A stretch of 36,300 nucleotides of DNA from Opitutia bacterium (GCA_947442255.1 CANEVO010000033.1:1-36300); one strand, 5' to 3'; positions 8,177-16,096 are shown, counted from the first letter of the stretch. The notes: generated by a model from the sequence alone, not told the origin. Numbers and translations are program-made.

Positions 8177-8202
8177 GGGATCTTTTCTTTCGCCCGGCCC
8201 AG

Positions 8203-8233
8203 GCGGCGCCAGCGATGCTGGCGCCGCTTTTTT
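8203..8233 (+). terminator. Rho-independent terminator
   Basis: A perfect 11-bp stem, GCGGCGCCAGC / GCTGGCGCCGC, with a GAT loop is followed by six T residues (8228-8233). It lies 27 nt after the amidohydrolase stop codon and just before the end of the opposing gene remnant. Confidence 0.92.
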
Positions 8234-8245
8234 GTGCCCGGTGGC

Positions 8246-8491
8246 TCAGGACTTCACCTTGGCCGGAGCGGCCTTGGATTCGGCCTTCGGCGTCTGCGAC
8301 TCGATGTAGCCAAGAGTCATGCTTTTCTCGGTCATGACGACGAGGTCGAACGCGCCGCCGGGGCCGACGTTGGCAACCACGTTGAACTTCCAGCCGCCGT
8401 CGATTTCCTGCTTCGTGCCGCTCTGCACGGTCGGCTTGCCCTTGAGGTTTTTAGCCAGCACGGCCTTGGTGGCATGGGTCTCCCGACCCAT
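8246..8491 (-). pseudogene. C-terminal remnant of an unknown protein, cut at an R1 repeat
   Basis: The frame encodes 81 residues, but the first eight (MGRETHAT) are translated from the R1 repeat arm at 8469-8492. The following 73 residues look like real protein: AVLAKNLKGKPTVQSG, a strand-rich middle (GGWKFNVVANVGPGGAF), LVVMTEKSMTLGYIESQ, and a Lys/Ala-rich tail. No matching N-terminal half is seen on the far side of the repeat, where the cupin-like gene begins. I infer a gene truncated by a rearrangement at the repeat. A short intact protein starting inside the repeat is possible. The family is not recognised. Confidence 0.45.
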
Positions 8492-8537
8492 GAAAGACAG
8501 GAGGAAACCAATCCACGGGTCGGGAGGCCCGTGCCAC
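8469..8537. repeat. Palindromic intergenic repeat, family R1
   Basis: Arms at 8469-8492 and 8514-8537 match the R1 arms at 20-89 and 5254-5322, with a 21-nt unrelated centre. The 18-mer tails are absent. The left arm supplies the start of the truncated frame at 8491. Confidence 0.8.
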
Positions 8538-8607
8538 CGGGATGCCCCGGTTCCGATTTGCTCTGGAACGTTCGCAGCGGCCCGCCATGGTCAGACCACC
8601 CCTCCCC

Positions 8608-9267
8608 ATGAAGACATTTCCGACCTTGGCCTGCCTGGCCCTCATCGCCTCCCCGCTGCCGGCCGCCGAAACGCCGGTGCCGGTGCAACAGGAACCCTTC
8701 CATCAAACGGTGTTCGAGAACACCTGGCTGCGCGTGATCGACGTGCAGGTTCCAGTCGGAAAAACCACGAAGTATCACGTCCACGTGCTACCCTCGGTGA
8801 TCGTTTATCTAACCAAGGCCGCCAACCGCTCCCAGACCTGGGGCGAGACCACCACGACGCCGCGCGCCACCACGCTGGGCGATTCGCGTTACGCGCCGTA
8901 CGATGTGACGGCCCTCACGCATCAGGTGACGAATCCCGGCCCGGCGCACTTCCGCGTCCTCGATATCGAGCTGCTCAAGCCCGCGGGCCCGACGCCGGTG
9001 CCGCCACTCGCGACGCCGAACGCCCAACTGCGCTGGGACGAGAAACTCGTTCGCTTTTACAGCGTCAGCCTGCCGGCCGGCGGTCAGCTCGCGGTGCCCG
9101 CGACAGCGAACGCCCACCTGGTCGTCGGCATTGCGGGAACCGCCGCGGCCGGCGCACGGCGCGAACTGCGGAATGGCGACTACGAATTCCAAGGCCCGAA
9201 CACAGCCTTCCAGATCCGCAACGCGGGCCCGGACCAGGTCGAGTTGGTACTCTTGGAATTGAAATAG
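8608..9267 (+). CDS. Exported cupin-like protein
   Basis: A 219-aa protein. The start MKTFPTLACLALIASPLPAA is a Sec signal peptide with probable cleavage after Ala20, which favours this ATG over two upstream ones that would bury it. The mature part is beta-rich. The segment PVGKTTKYHVHVLPS with His57 and His59 resembles the first histidine pair of a cupin barrel, and a second barrel-like half follows (GGQLAVPATANAHLVVG, then NTAFQIRNAGPDQ). No complete metal-ligand set is certain, so enzymatic activity is not claimed. It is the first of three consecutive plus-strand genes (with DUF3817 and the Rid protein), but gaps of about 100-200 bp make an operon uncertain. Confidence 0.75.
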   Translation: MKTFPTLACLALIASPLPAAETPVPVQQEPFHQTVFENTWLRVIDVQVPVGKTTKYHVHVLPSVIVYLTKAANRSQTWGETTTTPRATTLGDSRYAPYDVTALTHQVTNPGPAHFRVLDIELLKPAGPTPVPPLATPNAQLRWDEKLVRFYSVSLPAGGQLAVPATANAHLVVGIAGTAAAGARRELRNGDYEFQGPNTAFQIRNAGPDQVELVLLELK

Positions 9268-9363
9268 CGATTTCCAGCACGCGTCCGCTTCCCGCGAGGC
9301 CGGCGGTGACCCGCGCGGCCTCCGGAATCGGAGCGGCACGATACCCTCGACAAGCTGCAACGC

Positions 9364-9699
9364 ATGCCGCGAGATCCGCGCCCCATGGGATCATTGCACA
9401 CGCCACTGGGCCGCCTCCGGGTTATCGGTCTTTGGGAAGGCATCTCGTTTCTCGTCCTCCTCGGCATCGCGATGCCCCTGAAATATCTCGCCGGGTGGCC
9501 GGATGCCGTGCGCGTCGTCGGCATGGCCCACGGAATTCTCTTCCTGCTGTACGTGGTCGCCGCAGTCCAGGCGGCGCTCGATTACGACTGGCCGTTAAAG
9601 CGCACCGCCCTGGTGCTGGCCGCCAGCGTCCTCCCGGCCGGCCCCTTCGTGGTCGACGCGAAAATCCTCAAGCAGCAATCGGACTCCGCCTCACCGTGA
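9364..9699 (+). CDS. DUF3817 small membrane protein
   Basis: A 111-aa integral membrane protein. The segment LGRLRVIGLWEGISFLVLLG, then MPLKYLAG and VGMAHGILFLLYV, is characteristic of DUF3817. Three hydrophobic helices are visible (about residues 17-38, 48-70 and 80-100), with a charged, probably cytoplasmic C-terminus. A second in-frame ATG at 9385 lies closer to the conserved region and may be the true start. The function of the family is unknown. It lies between the cupin-like and Rid genes on the same strand. Confidence 0.85.
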   Translation: MPRDPRPMGSLHTPLGRLRVIGLWEGISFLVLLGIAMPLKYLAGWPDAVRVVGMAHGILFLLYVVAAVQAALDYDWPLKRTALVLAASVLPAGPFVVDAKILKQQSDSASP

Positions 9700-9749
9700 T
9701 GCACCCGGAACCCGGACTGCGCTTCGGAAAATATGGCTTCGCAGCCGTG

Positions 9750-9816
9750 GTTGGTAGTTCCGGCTTCAGGCGGTGTTTGACACGCTTTCGTTCCGACTAA
9801 AGGCGGGACTATGAAC
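9750..9816. repeat. Palindromic intergenic repeat, family R3
   Basis: Arms at 9750-9773 (GTTGGTAGTTCCGGCTTCAG and onward) and 9793-9816 (ending AGGCGGGACTATGAAC) pair with a few mismatches. Single arms of the same family occur at 112-140 and 33620-33643. It sits between DUF3817 and the Rid gene. Confidence 0.7.
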
Positions 9817-9894
9817 AAAACCGGCCGATGGCCGCGCTGCATTTTGGGTTCGCCCGCCTCCCGCACCCGCCGAAACGTAATTCTGTTCGCCCCC

Positions 9895-11061
9895 ATGAAA
9901 AACCTCCTGCTCACCTCCCTTGCCCTCGGCCTGCTCACGGTCGCCGGGGCCCAGACTCCCGCCATGACTTCGTCTCCGATTCAACGCAGCCCCAAGAACG
10001 ATCGCAGCGGCACCTCCTCGTACGTCCGCGCCGCCGATGTCCCACTGATCTTCACCGGGCAGGTCTTCGCGACCGACGTCTCCCGCGATGCCCGAGGCCA
10101 GGCGGAGCAGGCTCTGGATCAACTAGCGGCCCAACTCGGCCGGGCCGGCGGTGATCTCAACCGGATCGTGCGCCTCAACGCCTATGTGGCCGACCCCGCG
10201 GCCACCGCCGCCGTCGATGCCGTCATCGCGGCGCGTTTTGCCGCCGCGCCTCCCGCCGTGACCGTCGCCTACACGGCCCTCGCCAAGGCCGGCGCCCTCG
10301 TCGCGTTCGACGCCATCGTCGTGGGCGATCGCGCCGGCAGCTCCGTCGAGTTCACCGCGGATGGCGCCGCCCTCATGCCGGCGGGTGGCAAGGTGTTCGT
10401 GTCCGGCCAGGCCCACGCCGGCCCCGGCCTCAAGGCCAGCGCGAAGGCAGTCATACAAAATCTTTTCCGCGCCCTGGGGCACGTCGGCCTGACCAAGGCG
10501 GATGTCGTGCAGGTGAAGGCCTTCATCAAGCCGTTCAGCGATCACGCCGACGCCATCGCCGAGGTGAAGGCCAGCTTTGGCAACGCCCCGATGCCGCCGC
10601 TCATTCTGGTCGAATGGACCACGGGCTCCCCGTCCGAAATCGAATTGATTGCCTCGGCTCCGAAACTGACCCGGCCGATCGAGGACGCCGCCGCCTTTGT
10701 CTCACTTCCCGGGATGACGACGTCGCCCTTCTTCGCGCGCGTCGCGACGGTCGCCGCCGGCAGTCCGCTGATCTTCATTGCCGGCCTCGACGGCGGCGAC
10801 GCCGGGACGGCGCGCGAACAGTGGAAGCGGGTCTTCGATCAGCTCGGCAACGCGCTCTTCGACAGCGGCAGCAGCTTCCGGCACATGGTGAAGGCGACGT
10901 ATTATCTCCACGACGACAAGGCGCGCGAGATGCTCGGGGCGGTGCGGACCGTGTTCTACGATCCCACCCGTCCGCCCTCGGCGTCCGCCCTCGATGTACC
11001 GAAGATGCCGCGACCTGGCCGGCTGGTCATGCTCGACATGATCGCCGTGCCGACGAAGTAG
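9895..11061 (+). CDS. Exported protein with three tandem Rid (YjgF) domains
   Basis: A 388-aa protein. The start MKNLLLTSLALGLLTVAGAQ is a Sec signal peptide, so the mature protein is periplasmic or secreted. Three Rid-like domains follow, at about 40-145, 155-258 and 275-388. Each has the strand containing IFTGQV, VFVSGQA or IFIAGLD, the helix of the EQALDQLAAQLGRAG type, and the IVRLNAYV, VVQVKAFI or MVKATYYL strand. Single-domain Rid proteins form trimers, so three fused domains could make one pseudo-trimer. The arginine that binds the substrate carboxylate in E. coli RidA (R105) is not at the aligned place in any domain by eye, so imine deaminase activity is doubtful. An upstream start would hide the signal peptide. 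Nothing in the context indicates a substrate. Confidence 0.87.
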   Translation: MKNLLLTSLALGLLTVAGAQTPAMTSSPIQRSPKNDRSGTSSYVRAADVPLIFTGQVFATDVSRDARGQAEQALDQLAAQLGRAGGDLNRIVRLNAYVADPAATAAVDAVIAARFAAAPPAVTVAYTALAKAGALVAFDAIVVGDRAGSSVEFTADGAALMPAGGKVFVSGQAHAGPGLKASAKAVIQNLFRALGHVGLTKADVVQVKAFIKPFSDHADAIAEVKASFGNAPMPPLILVEWTTGSPSEIELIASAPKLTRPIEDAAAFVSLPGMTTSPFFARVATVAAGSPLIFIAGLDGGDAGTAREQWKRVFDQLGNALFDSGSSFRHMVKATYYLHDDKAREMLGAVRTVFYDPTRPPSASALDVPKMPRPGRLVMLDMIAVPTK

Positions 11062-11077
11062 GCGGGTGCAGCGATGC

Positions 11078-11096
11078 CGAATCCGTCAAGGATTCG
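11078..11096. terminator. Weak hairpin between convergent genes
   Basis: CGAATCC-GTCAA-GGATTCG is a perfect 7-bp stem 16 nt after the Rid gene stop. It has no T-tract, so intrinsic termination is only possible, not shown. The remaining sequence to 11246 has no recognised feature. Confidence 0.3.
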
Positions 11097-11246
11097 ATAA
11101 ATTGAGTCGCGGGGTGGCCGGCAGTTCGAACTCGATTCAATCAGCCGGGAACCAGCATCAAGATCCGCTACAGCCTCCAGGAAAATCTCGCGTAGTCTCA
11201 GCGGGTGTACCAGGCGATCCGGAAGCGGTACTGAGCGCTTGCCCGC

Positions 11247-12752
11247 TCACTCCGCGACCGTCACCGCGAGATGGCCGATCGCTTTCTCACCAGCCTCGTT
11301 GCTGCGTTCGACCGTGACCACGTAGGTGCCCGGCCGCGCGAAGCGATGAGTCGTCATCGCATAGCCGTCGGGCGCCATCTCTTTCACTCCGCCATCGGAC
11401 CGCGTCGTGCTACGAGGTGAGCCGTCGCCAAAGTCCCACGTTTCCTCGCCGTGCTTCGTCCCAAAGGTCCGCACCTTGAAGGTGACGGGCGCGTTCGGTT
11501 TGATCCCAAGGCTCGGCCAGTAGGTCGGATGAATCGCTGGCGGCAATTTGCCGGACGCGGGATCGACGACCAGCACCACGGCAAAATCGTAGGCGCGGCG
11601 ACCCCGCGAATCGGTGACCTGCAAGACCTCGCTGTACTCGCCGGGCTTTTCATAACGGCGCTCCATGGTCGGACCGCTAGCCTTCGTGCCGTCGGAAAAG
11701 GTCCACTCGTGGCGCACCGGCCCGCCGTCGAGCGCGAGCGACTTGCTGCCGTCGAGGACGACGCGCTCGCCGACTTTCACGAAGTGATGCGGCCGGGCAA
11801 CGGCCAGGATCGCGGGGCGGTGTTCCGTCCGGTAGGCTTCCCAGGCATAGGCGTAGGCCTCCTCCGTTCCCCAGCCCCCCGAGGGTTGGCGGGCAAAGAT
11901 GCCGTAGTGCAGATGCGACCAGCCGCCGCTGTCGCCCTCCTTGCCCAGCACCCCAATGGCCTGGCCGCGCGTCACCTTCGCGCCTGGCTTGATCGCGGAA
12001 TCGATCGACTGGAGATGCAGGTACCAGTGAAACCAGCCGCGCTCATCGAGGACGAAGACGCCGTCGTAGCGGGCCTTCGCCGGCGTGCCCTCGTAACCCG
12101 GCAGAATTTCCCGGCCCGCAACCACCACCACGCCATCGGTCGCAGCGACGACTTCGGTCAGGCCCTCGCACCCGCCGAAATCGAGATCGTTGTGATAATA
12201 GATCCGCTTCCGATTCGGATCCTCACCGCCGTCGACGAAGGTCGGCTCATTCGCCTGCTGCGTGCCCGTGGCGAACCAGACCTGCTTGACCGGATACGCG
12301 AAAGTGCCGGGCTCCATCAGCGGCGAACCGGCCGGCCAGATCCGCAGCCGCGCGTCCTTCGCGAGCGCCCAGCTCTCCGCGCCGCTGTTGGCGAGGTACG
12401 CTTTCACCACCGTGCAGTCGATCTGCACGCCCGCCACGGTGGTCGGCAGCGTGTAGTTGGCGCACGGCAGCGTGGCCGGCGTCCCGTTGACCTCGACCCG
12501 GACGCGCGCGGAGCGAACCGCCCCGCGCAGGGTGTCGCGCTCGACGGCCACGTTCACCAGCCGGACCGTCGCTTTTGCGCCATTGGCCAGCGTGAGCTCG
12601 CTTGTTTCGCCGAGACTGAGATCGACCACCTGGCGAATCGGTTGCCGCGTGGGCTGGGGAACCGCCGCACGCAGATCCAGCCGGCCGACGAACGCGATCA
12701 ACAACAGGAGGGCGGACCAAAGCGCGATCCGACGGAACGGTTTCGAGATCAT
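11247..12752 (-). CDS. Exported M23-family metallopeptidase with PKD-like domains
   Basis: A 501-aa protein. The N-terminus (MISKPFRRIALWSALLLLIA) is a signal peptide or anchor. Residues about 35-160 form a beta-rich region of unknown type. The M23 (lysostaphin/LytM) domain follows: HNDLD with His187 and Asp191, then HWYLHL (His246) and SHLHYG (His280, His282), which together give the zinc ligands and catalytic histidine. Two Ig-like PKD regions follow, at about 320-415 (DGSKSL, HEWTFSDG) and 430-500 (TWDFGDGSP, HRFARPGTYVVTVE). M23 enzymes cut peptidoglycan cross-bridges or glycyl bonds; PKD domains often bind polymers or space the domains. The gene begins 32 nt after the end of the S1/P1 nuclease gene, so the two are probably one transcript. 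Role: wall turnover or attack on other cells' walls or proteins, undetermined. Confidence 0.9.
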   Translation of the reverse strand: MISKPFRRIALWSALLLLIAFVGRLDLRAAVPQPTRQPIRQVVDLSLGETSELTLANGAKATVRLVNVAVERDTLRGAVRSARVRVEVNGTPATLPCANYTLPTTVAGVQIDCTVVKAYLANSGAESWALAKDARLRIWPAGSPLMEPGTFAYPVKQVWFATGTQQANEPTFVDGGEDPNRKRIYYHNDLDFGGCEGLTEVVAATDGVVVVAGREILPGYEGTPAKARYDGVFVLDERGWFHWYLHLQSIDSAIKPGAKVTRGQAIGVLGKEGDSGGWSHLHYGIFARQPSGGWGTEEAYAYAWEAYRTEHRPAILAVARPHHFVKVGERVVLDGSKSLALDGGPVRHEWTFSDGTKASGPTMERRYEKPGEYSEVLQVTDSRGRRAYDFAVVLVVDPASGKLPPAIHPTYWPSLGIKPNAPVTFKVRTFGTKHGEETWDFGDGSPRSTTRSDGGVKEMAPDGYAMTTHRFARPGTYVVTVERSNEAGEKAIGHLAVTVAE

Positions 12753-12784
12753 CTTACTATTGCTGGGGGCGACGTGCAGGTTGC

Positions 12785-13738
12785 TCACTCCGCCGGGACC
12801 GGCGGGCGGCCGGGGATCGGAGCCCCGGAGCGCATCCACGCGGTGTACCAGACATCGCGAATCATACGCGCGCCGTCAGCCAGCCGCGCCGCGGTGAAAG
12901 GCTTGGCCTCCGCCGGTTCCCCGCCCGCGCCGAAACGGGCCTGCTTGTCCCAGCGGTAGATCTGTTCGACGTGCGCGCAGTTCGCCGTGATGTAGGCCTC
13001 GGCCTCCTTGAGCCAGTCGCCCAGCAGGCGCGGCTTTCTGTCTACGAGCGCCGCCACGTCGGGCAGCTCGATCGCCTGGTTGACGTAAGCGCTCTCGTAA
13101 CGGCCGTGCGGATCGTCCTTGGGGCCGGCATAGCCATGCGGATTTGGCACGCTCGGATGCCAGCCGTGCACGTGAATCGAGGCGTGAATCGGGTTGGAGG
13201 CATCGGTGACCCAGTGCCCGAGCACGCCCGCCATGAAGAGAATCGATTTCTCGTGCATCCGCTTGCGGGTGATTTCCACCGGCGTGGATTCCGGCATCGC
13301 CCGCCAGCGCCGGAACGCCGCCGTCAGAAGTTCGGACCACTCCTGAATGCCATAGGGTGCCGTGCCAAAGTCGCGCACGGTGGAGCCTTTCGCGGGATCG
13401 AAGCCGGGCTGCCTCGCCATCCACACAATGAAGAGGTGCCGGTTGGCCGGAAGCGGCTTCGGCGCGATCTCCGTCTTGAACGTATGGTTCACCCCCGTCG
13501 TCTCGTTGGCCGACGGCTGCTCGGGCGTCCGCCACCGATCGGGCTCGGTGATCAGGAACGCGATCTCCTCGGTCGCACCGCGGAAGAAGGCCGGAATTTC
13601 CTCGGGCAGCACCCCCATCGCGGTGCGGGCCTGCATTTCATGACCCTTGCCACCCCAGGCCCGGAGCGAAATTGAACCGAGCGACCCGAAGGCCGACCCG
13701 GCAAGGAGGACAAGAATGAATCGCCTGGCAGTTTTCAT
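12785..13738 (-). CDS. Exported S1/P1-type zinc nuclease / phospholipase C-fold protein
   Basis: A 317-aa protein. The signal peptide (MKTARRFILVLLAGSAFGSL and onward) probably ends at LRA-27, leaving Trp28 as the mature N-terminus in WGGKGHEM. In S1/P1 nucleases the free N-terminal Trp and the His five residues later both bind zinc, and here they are Trp28 and His33. The GHWVTDASNPIHAS segment supplies the HxxxD and following His of the trinuclear site. These enzymes cut single-stranded DNA or RNA and remove 3'-phosphates; the fold is shared with phospholipase C, so lipid hydrolysis is an alternative. The ATG is set by the signal peptide. It is probably the first gene of an operon with the M23 peptidase, a pair that would break down wall and nucleic acid outside the cytoplasm. 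It is divergent from the crotonase gene, with 195 bp between. Confidence 0.86.
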   Translation of the reverse strand: MKTARRFILVLLAGSAFGSLGSISLRAWGGKGHEMQARTAMGVLPEEIPAFFRGATEEIAFLITEPDRWRTPEQPSANETTGVNHTFKTEIAPKPLPANRHLFIVWMARQPGFDPAKGSTVRDFGTAPYGIQEWSELLTAAFRRWRAMPESTPVEITRKRMHEKSILFMAGVLGHWVTDASNPIHASIHVHGWHPSVPNPHGYAGPKDDPHGRYESAYVNQAIELPDVAALVDRKPRLLGDWLKEAEAYITANCAHVEQIYRWDKQARFGAGGEPAEAKPFTAARLADGARMIRDVWYTAWMRSGAPIPGRPPVPAE

Positions 13739-13933
13739 GGGGAAGAGGGCCCGCCCACGTGCCACGAGGTCACCGGGGTTGGCGGCTGCTTCGATAGGGC
13801 GGCGACCGCAGGCAGGCAAGTGGTTTGGCCGGACGGGCGGGCCCGCGTTTCGTCGCGGCCACAACACCGCGCAACGCACACCGACACGACCGCTTGTCAC
13901 GCGCGACAGATCGAGGTTCACTTTGACTTCGCC

Positions 13934-14728
13934 ATGATCCGTTCGCCCGCCCCCGGCACCGTCACCCTCCAGCGCAGCGGCGCCATCGCCAGCGTGACGC
14001 TGAGCCATCCGGGGCGACTGAACGCGATCTCCGTCGCGATGTGGCAGGCGATCGTCCGGATCCTGGGCGAGCTGTCCTCCGACCCCGCCGTGCGCTGCGT
14101 CGTCTTCCGCGGCGCGGACGGAAATTTCTCGGCGGGCGGCGACATCACGGAGTTCCCGCAGGAGCGGCAGGACGCCGGCGCGCTGTTCCGCTATCACCAG
14201 GAAATCATCGCGCCGGCCCTGCAGGCGATCGGGCACTGCCCCCTTCCGACGCTAGCTTGGATCGAGGGCGCGTGTGTCGGCGGCGGCCTCGAAATCGCCT
14301 GCCAGTGCGATCTACGGATCGCCGGCGCGGGCGCGCGCTTCGGCGCGCCGATCCGCCACCTCGGTTTTCCGATGGCCCCGGACGAGTTGGGCGGGCTGCT
14401 GGCGGTCGCGGGTCGGGCCGTGACGCTGGAGTTGCTGCTCGAGGGACGGGTGCTGACGAGTGCCGACGCCTATGCTAAGGGACTGCTTACCCGTGTGGTC
14501 GCTGACGACTCCCTCGAGGCCGAGGTCACGCGCGTCGCCACCGACCTCGCCGCCGGCTCGGCGCTGGTGGCGCGGATCAACAAGGAAACTATACGACGAC
14601 TGACCCCGGCGACGGCTCCCTTCAGTGAAGGGGAATTGCGCGCCTTCTATGCTGCGTGGTCCGACAGCGCCGATCATCGCGAAGGCGTGAACGCGTTTCT
14701 CGAGAGGCGCCGGCCGAAATTCACCTGA
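13934..14728 (+). CDS. Enoyl-CoA hydratase/isomerase (crotonase) family protein
   Basis: A 264-aa protein of the crotonase fold, acting on acyl-CoA thioesters. The oxyanion-hole regions are NFSAGGDI (64-71) and GACVGGGLE (112-120). Glu120 aligns with the first catalytic glutamate of enoyl-CoA hydratase. The second is expected in the FGxPE motif, but the sequence is FGAPI (137-140 region), so this Glu is replaced by Ile. A simple hydratase is therefore less likely than an isomerase, hydrolase or other crotonase activity. The ATG at 13934 gives the normal family length; upstream sequence is non-coding. No fatty-acid or aromatic degradation genes are nearby, so the pathway cannot be assigned. 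It is divergent from the nuclease gene. Confidence 0.9.
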   Translation: MIRSPAPGTVTLQRSGAIASVTLSHPGRLNAISVAMWQAIVRILGELSSDPAVRCVVFRGADGNFSAGGDITEFPQERQDAGALFRYHQEIIAPALQAIGHCPLPTLAWIEGACVGGGLEIACQCDLRIAGAGARFGAPIRHLGFPMAPDELGGLLAVAGRAVTLELLLEGRVLTSADAYAKGLLTRVVADDSLEAEVTRVATDLAAGSALVARINKETIRRLTPATAPFSEGELRAFYAAWSDSADHREGVNAFLERRRPKFT

Positions 14729-15212
14729 CTTCAGTCCGTTTGAATTCCGCCGACCGGGGTCGCGAGCGTGAGCGAGTGGGAAAAAGCGAAACGACTTAGA
14801 GGCGGCCAAAAAACCGTTTCCCGTAGCCACGAGCGCCAGACCGACCACTCCGTGCATTCTGTGCCCTCAGTGGTTTAGAGAATCCCGAGTTTAACCACCG
14901 AGTGCACCGAATTCACCGAGTGGAGCCGTGGCACTGAAACAGGAGCAACGGGAAGGACAGGAAGTGAGGTTGGGTCGATTCCTGGCTTCCTGGATTCCGG
15001 CTCAAACCCGTCTCGATCGAGGTGGAGAATCGAAGCCAGAAACGTCTTCATTGCTCCGCTCGATCAAGTCCCGCCGCTCACGCCGCGGGCCACATAGTTC
15101 GCCTCTTCACGATTTCCTACTGCATCGTCCGGCTGAGGAAAATCTCGCGCCGCCACTCGCTCACGCTCGCAGCCACGGCAAGACGGTGGCTCCACCCACC
15201 GGCCTACGGCTG
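14729..15212. other. Intergenic region of 484 bp with repeats
   Basis: No gene is seen between the ends of the crotonase and phosphorylase genes, which converge here. It contains the R1-associated 18-mer in both orientations (14762-14779 and 15153-15170, about 375 bp apart) and the R5 palindrome (14861-14920). The stretch between is unassigned and lacks a plausible coding frame. Confidence 0.6.
14861..14920. repeat. Palindromic intergenic repeat, family R5 (ACCACCGAG type)
   Basis: GTGCCCTCAGTGGTTTA (14861-14877) pairs with TTAACCACCGAGTGCAC (14891-14907), and the right arm runs on with further CACCGA units. A second copy of the right arm, with the same TTAACCACCGAG start, lies at 33530-33559. 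Confidence 0.65.
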
Positions 15213-15911
15213 CTACGCCAGAATCTCGAGCATCCGGACGAACAGCCGGTTGACGCGTCCCTGGTTGTCTTTGACCAGGTCCTTGAACTTCACGAAATCG
15301 ATTTCTGTGCCCTCGAGGCCGTTGGCAAAATTGTCGACCAGCGCGAGGCTGTTGTAACTCAGGCCGAGCTCGGTGCAGAGATCAGCCTCGTGGGCCGCGG
15401 TCATGCCGATCACATCGCCCCAGTGCTGCACGATTCGAATCTCCGCCTTGGTCTCGAACCGCGGCCCGCGCATCTGGACGTACACCTTGCCGCCTTGAAT
15501 CCGAAATTCCGGCGCCAGCTCGGCCGTGAGTTTTGAGATGAGATTGTTCGCGATCCCCGGCGCGCCCCCGCGCAACTCGGTGTCGAAATAAGTGGCCGGA
15601 CCCTGCTGGAGACACACGTAGTCCGAGCACGAGACGAAGGTGCCGGGCGGCAGCTCCTTTTTCAATGAACCGACCGAGTTCAGGGAGACGATGTCCCGGT
15701 AGCCCAAGGTCGCGAGCGCCTCGAGGTTGGCCCGGTAATTGATCGAGTGCGGCGGCAGCGGCACCCCGTAACCGTGCCGGTTGATCAGTACGAAGTCCCC
15801 TTGGGACTTGTAGGAAACCGCGCCGTACCTCGTCTCGACCTTTCCCACCGACCACGAGGCGAAGAGCGTGGAGTTGACGATGCTCGTACCGCTGATGAAC
15901 GCGACTTTCAC
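15213..15911 (-). CDS. Purine nucleoside / methylthioadenosine phosphorylase family protein
   Basis: A 232-aa cytosolic enzyme of the PNP/MTAP family, which cleaves nucleosides with phosphate. Visible motifs are the N-terminal strand and loop ISGTS (6-10), NRHG (44-47), HSINYRAN (55-62), MRGPRFETKAE (147-157), the substrate loop GMTAAHEADLCTELG (169-183) and the base-recognition strand ALVDNFANG (190-198). The RHG and INYRAN signatures place it with the MTAP-like trimeric branch, usually 240-290 aa, so this one is on the short side. The base-recognition loop has DNFAN rather than the DYD of classical MTAP, so preference for 6-oxopurines or methylthioinosine is possible. It starts at GTG. Its end faces the crotonase gene. 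Confidence 0.88.
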   Translation of the reverse strand: MKVAFISGTSIVNSTLFASWSVGKVETRYGAVSYKSQGDFVLINRHGYGVPLPPHSINYRANLEALATLGYRDIVSLNSVGSLKKELPPGTFVSCSDYVCLQQGPATYFDTELRGGAPGIANNLISKLTAELAPEFRIQGGKVYVQMRGPRFETKAEIRIVQHWGDVIGMTAAHEADLCTELGLSYNSLALVDNFANGLEGTEIDFVKFKDLVKDNQGRVNRLFVRMLEILA

Positions 15912-16025
15912 CCCTCGACCATCACGGAAACCGGCGCGCGTCTCAATCGATATTTGTTCCCAACCGTGGACCTACGCCTCTGCACCGCTGTCGTGGCGGG
16001 TCGCTCACTTCCGGGAGGATTCCTG

Positions 16026-16096
16026 GGAGGGCCGAGCTCCGTCGAGGCCGGGTCTTTGAACGATCCACGGTCGGCCTCGGCGGAGCTCGGCGCTCC
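16026..16096. repeat. Palindromic intergenic repeat, family R2
   Basis: Arms at 16026-16050 and 16072-16096 match the R2 copy at 5130-5200, differing mainly by GTCGAG for GCCGAG and one change near the right end. The spacer holds TTTGAACGATCCA, the inverted form of the spacer in the other copy. It lies in the 331-bp region between two divergent gene starts (15911 and 16243), which otherwise shows nothing I recognise. Confidence 0.8.

Noticed and set aside
11078..11096. Strong terminator after the Rid gene
   Set aside because: The stem is only 7 bp and no T-tract follows; kept only as a low-confidence hairpin.
11451..12959. Plus-strand open frame opposite the M23 peptidase
   Set aside because: The minus-strand product has a signal peptide, zinc motifs and PKD regions; the plus-strand product is His/Arg-rich with no domain.
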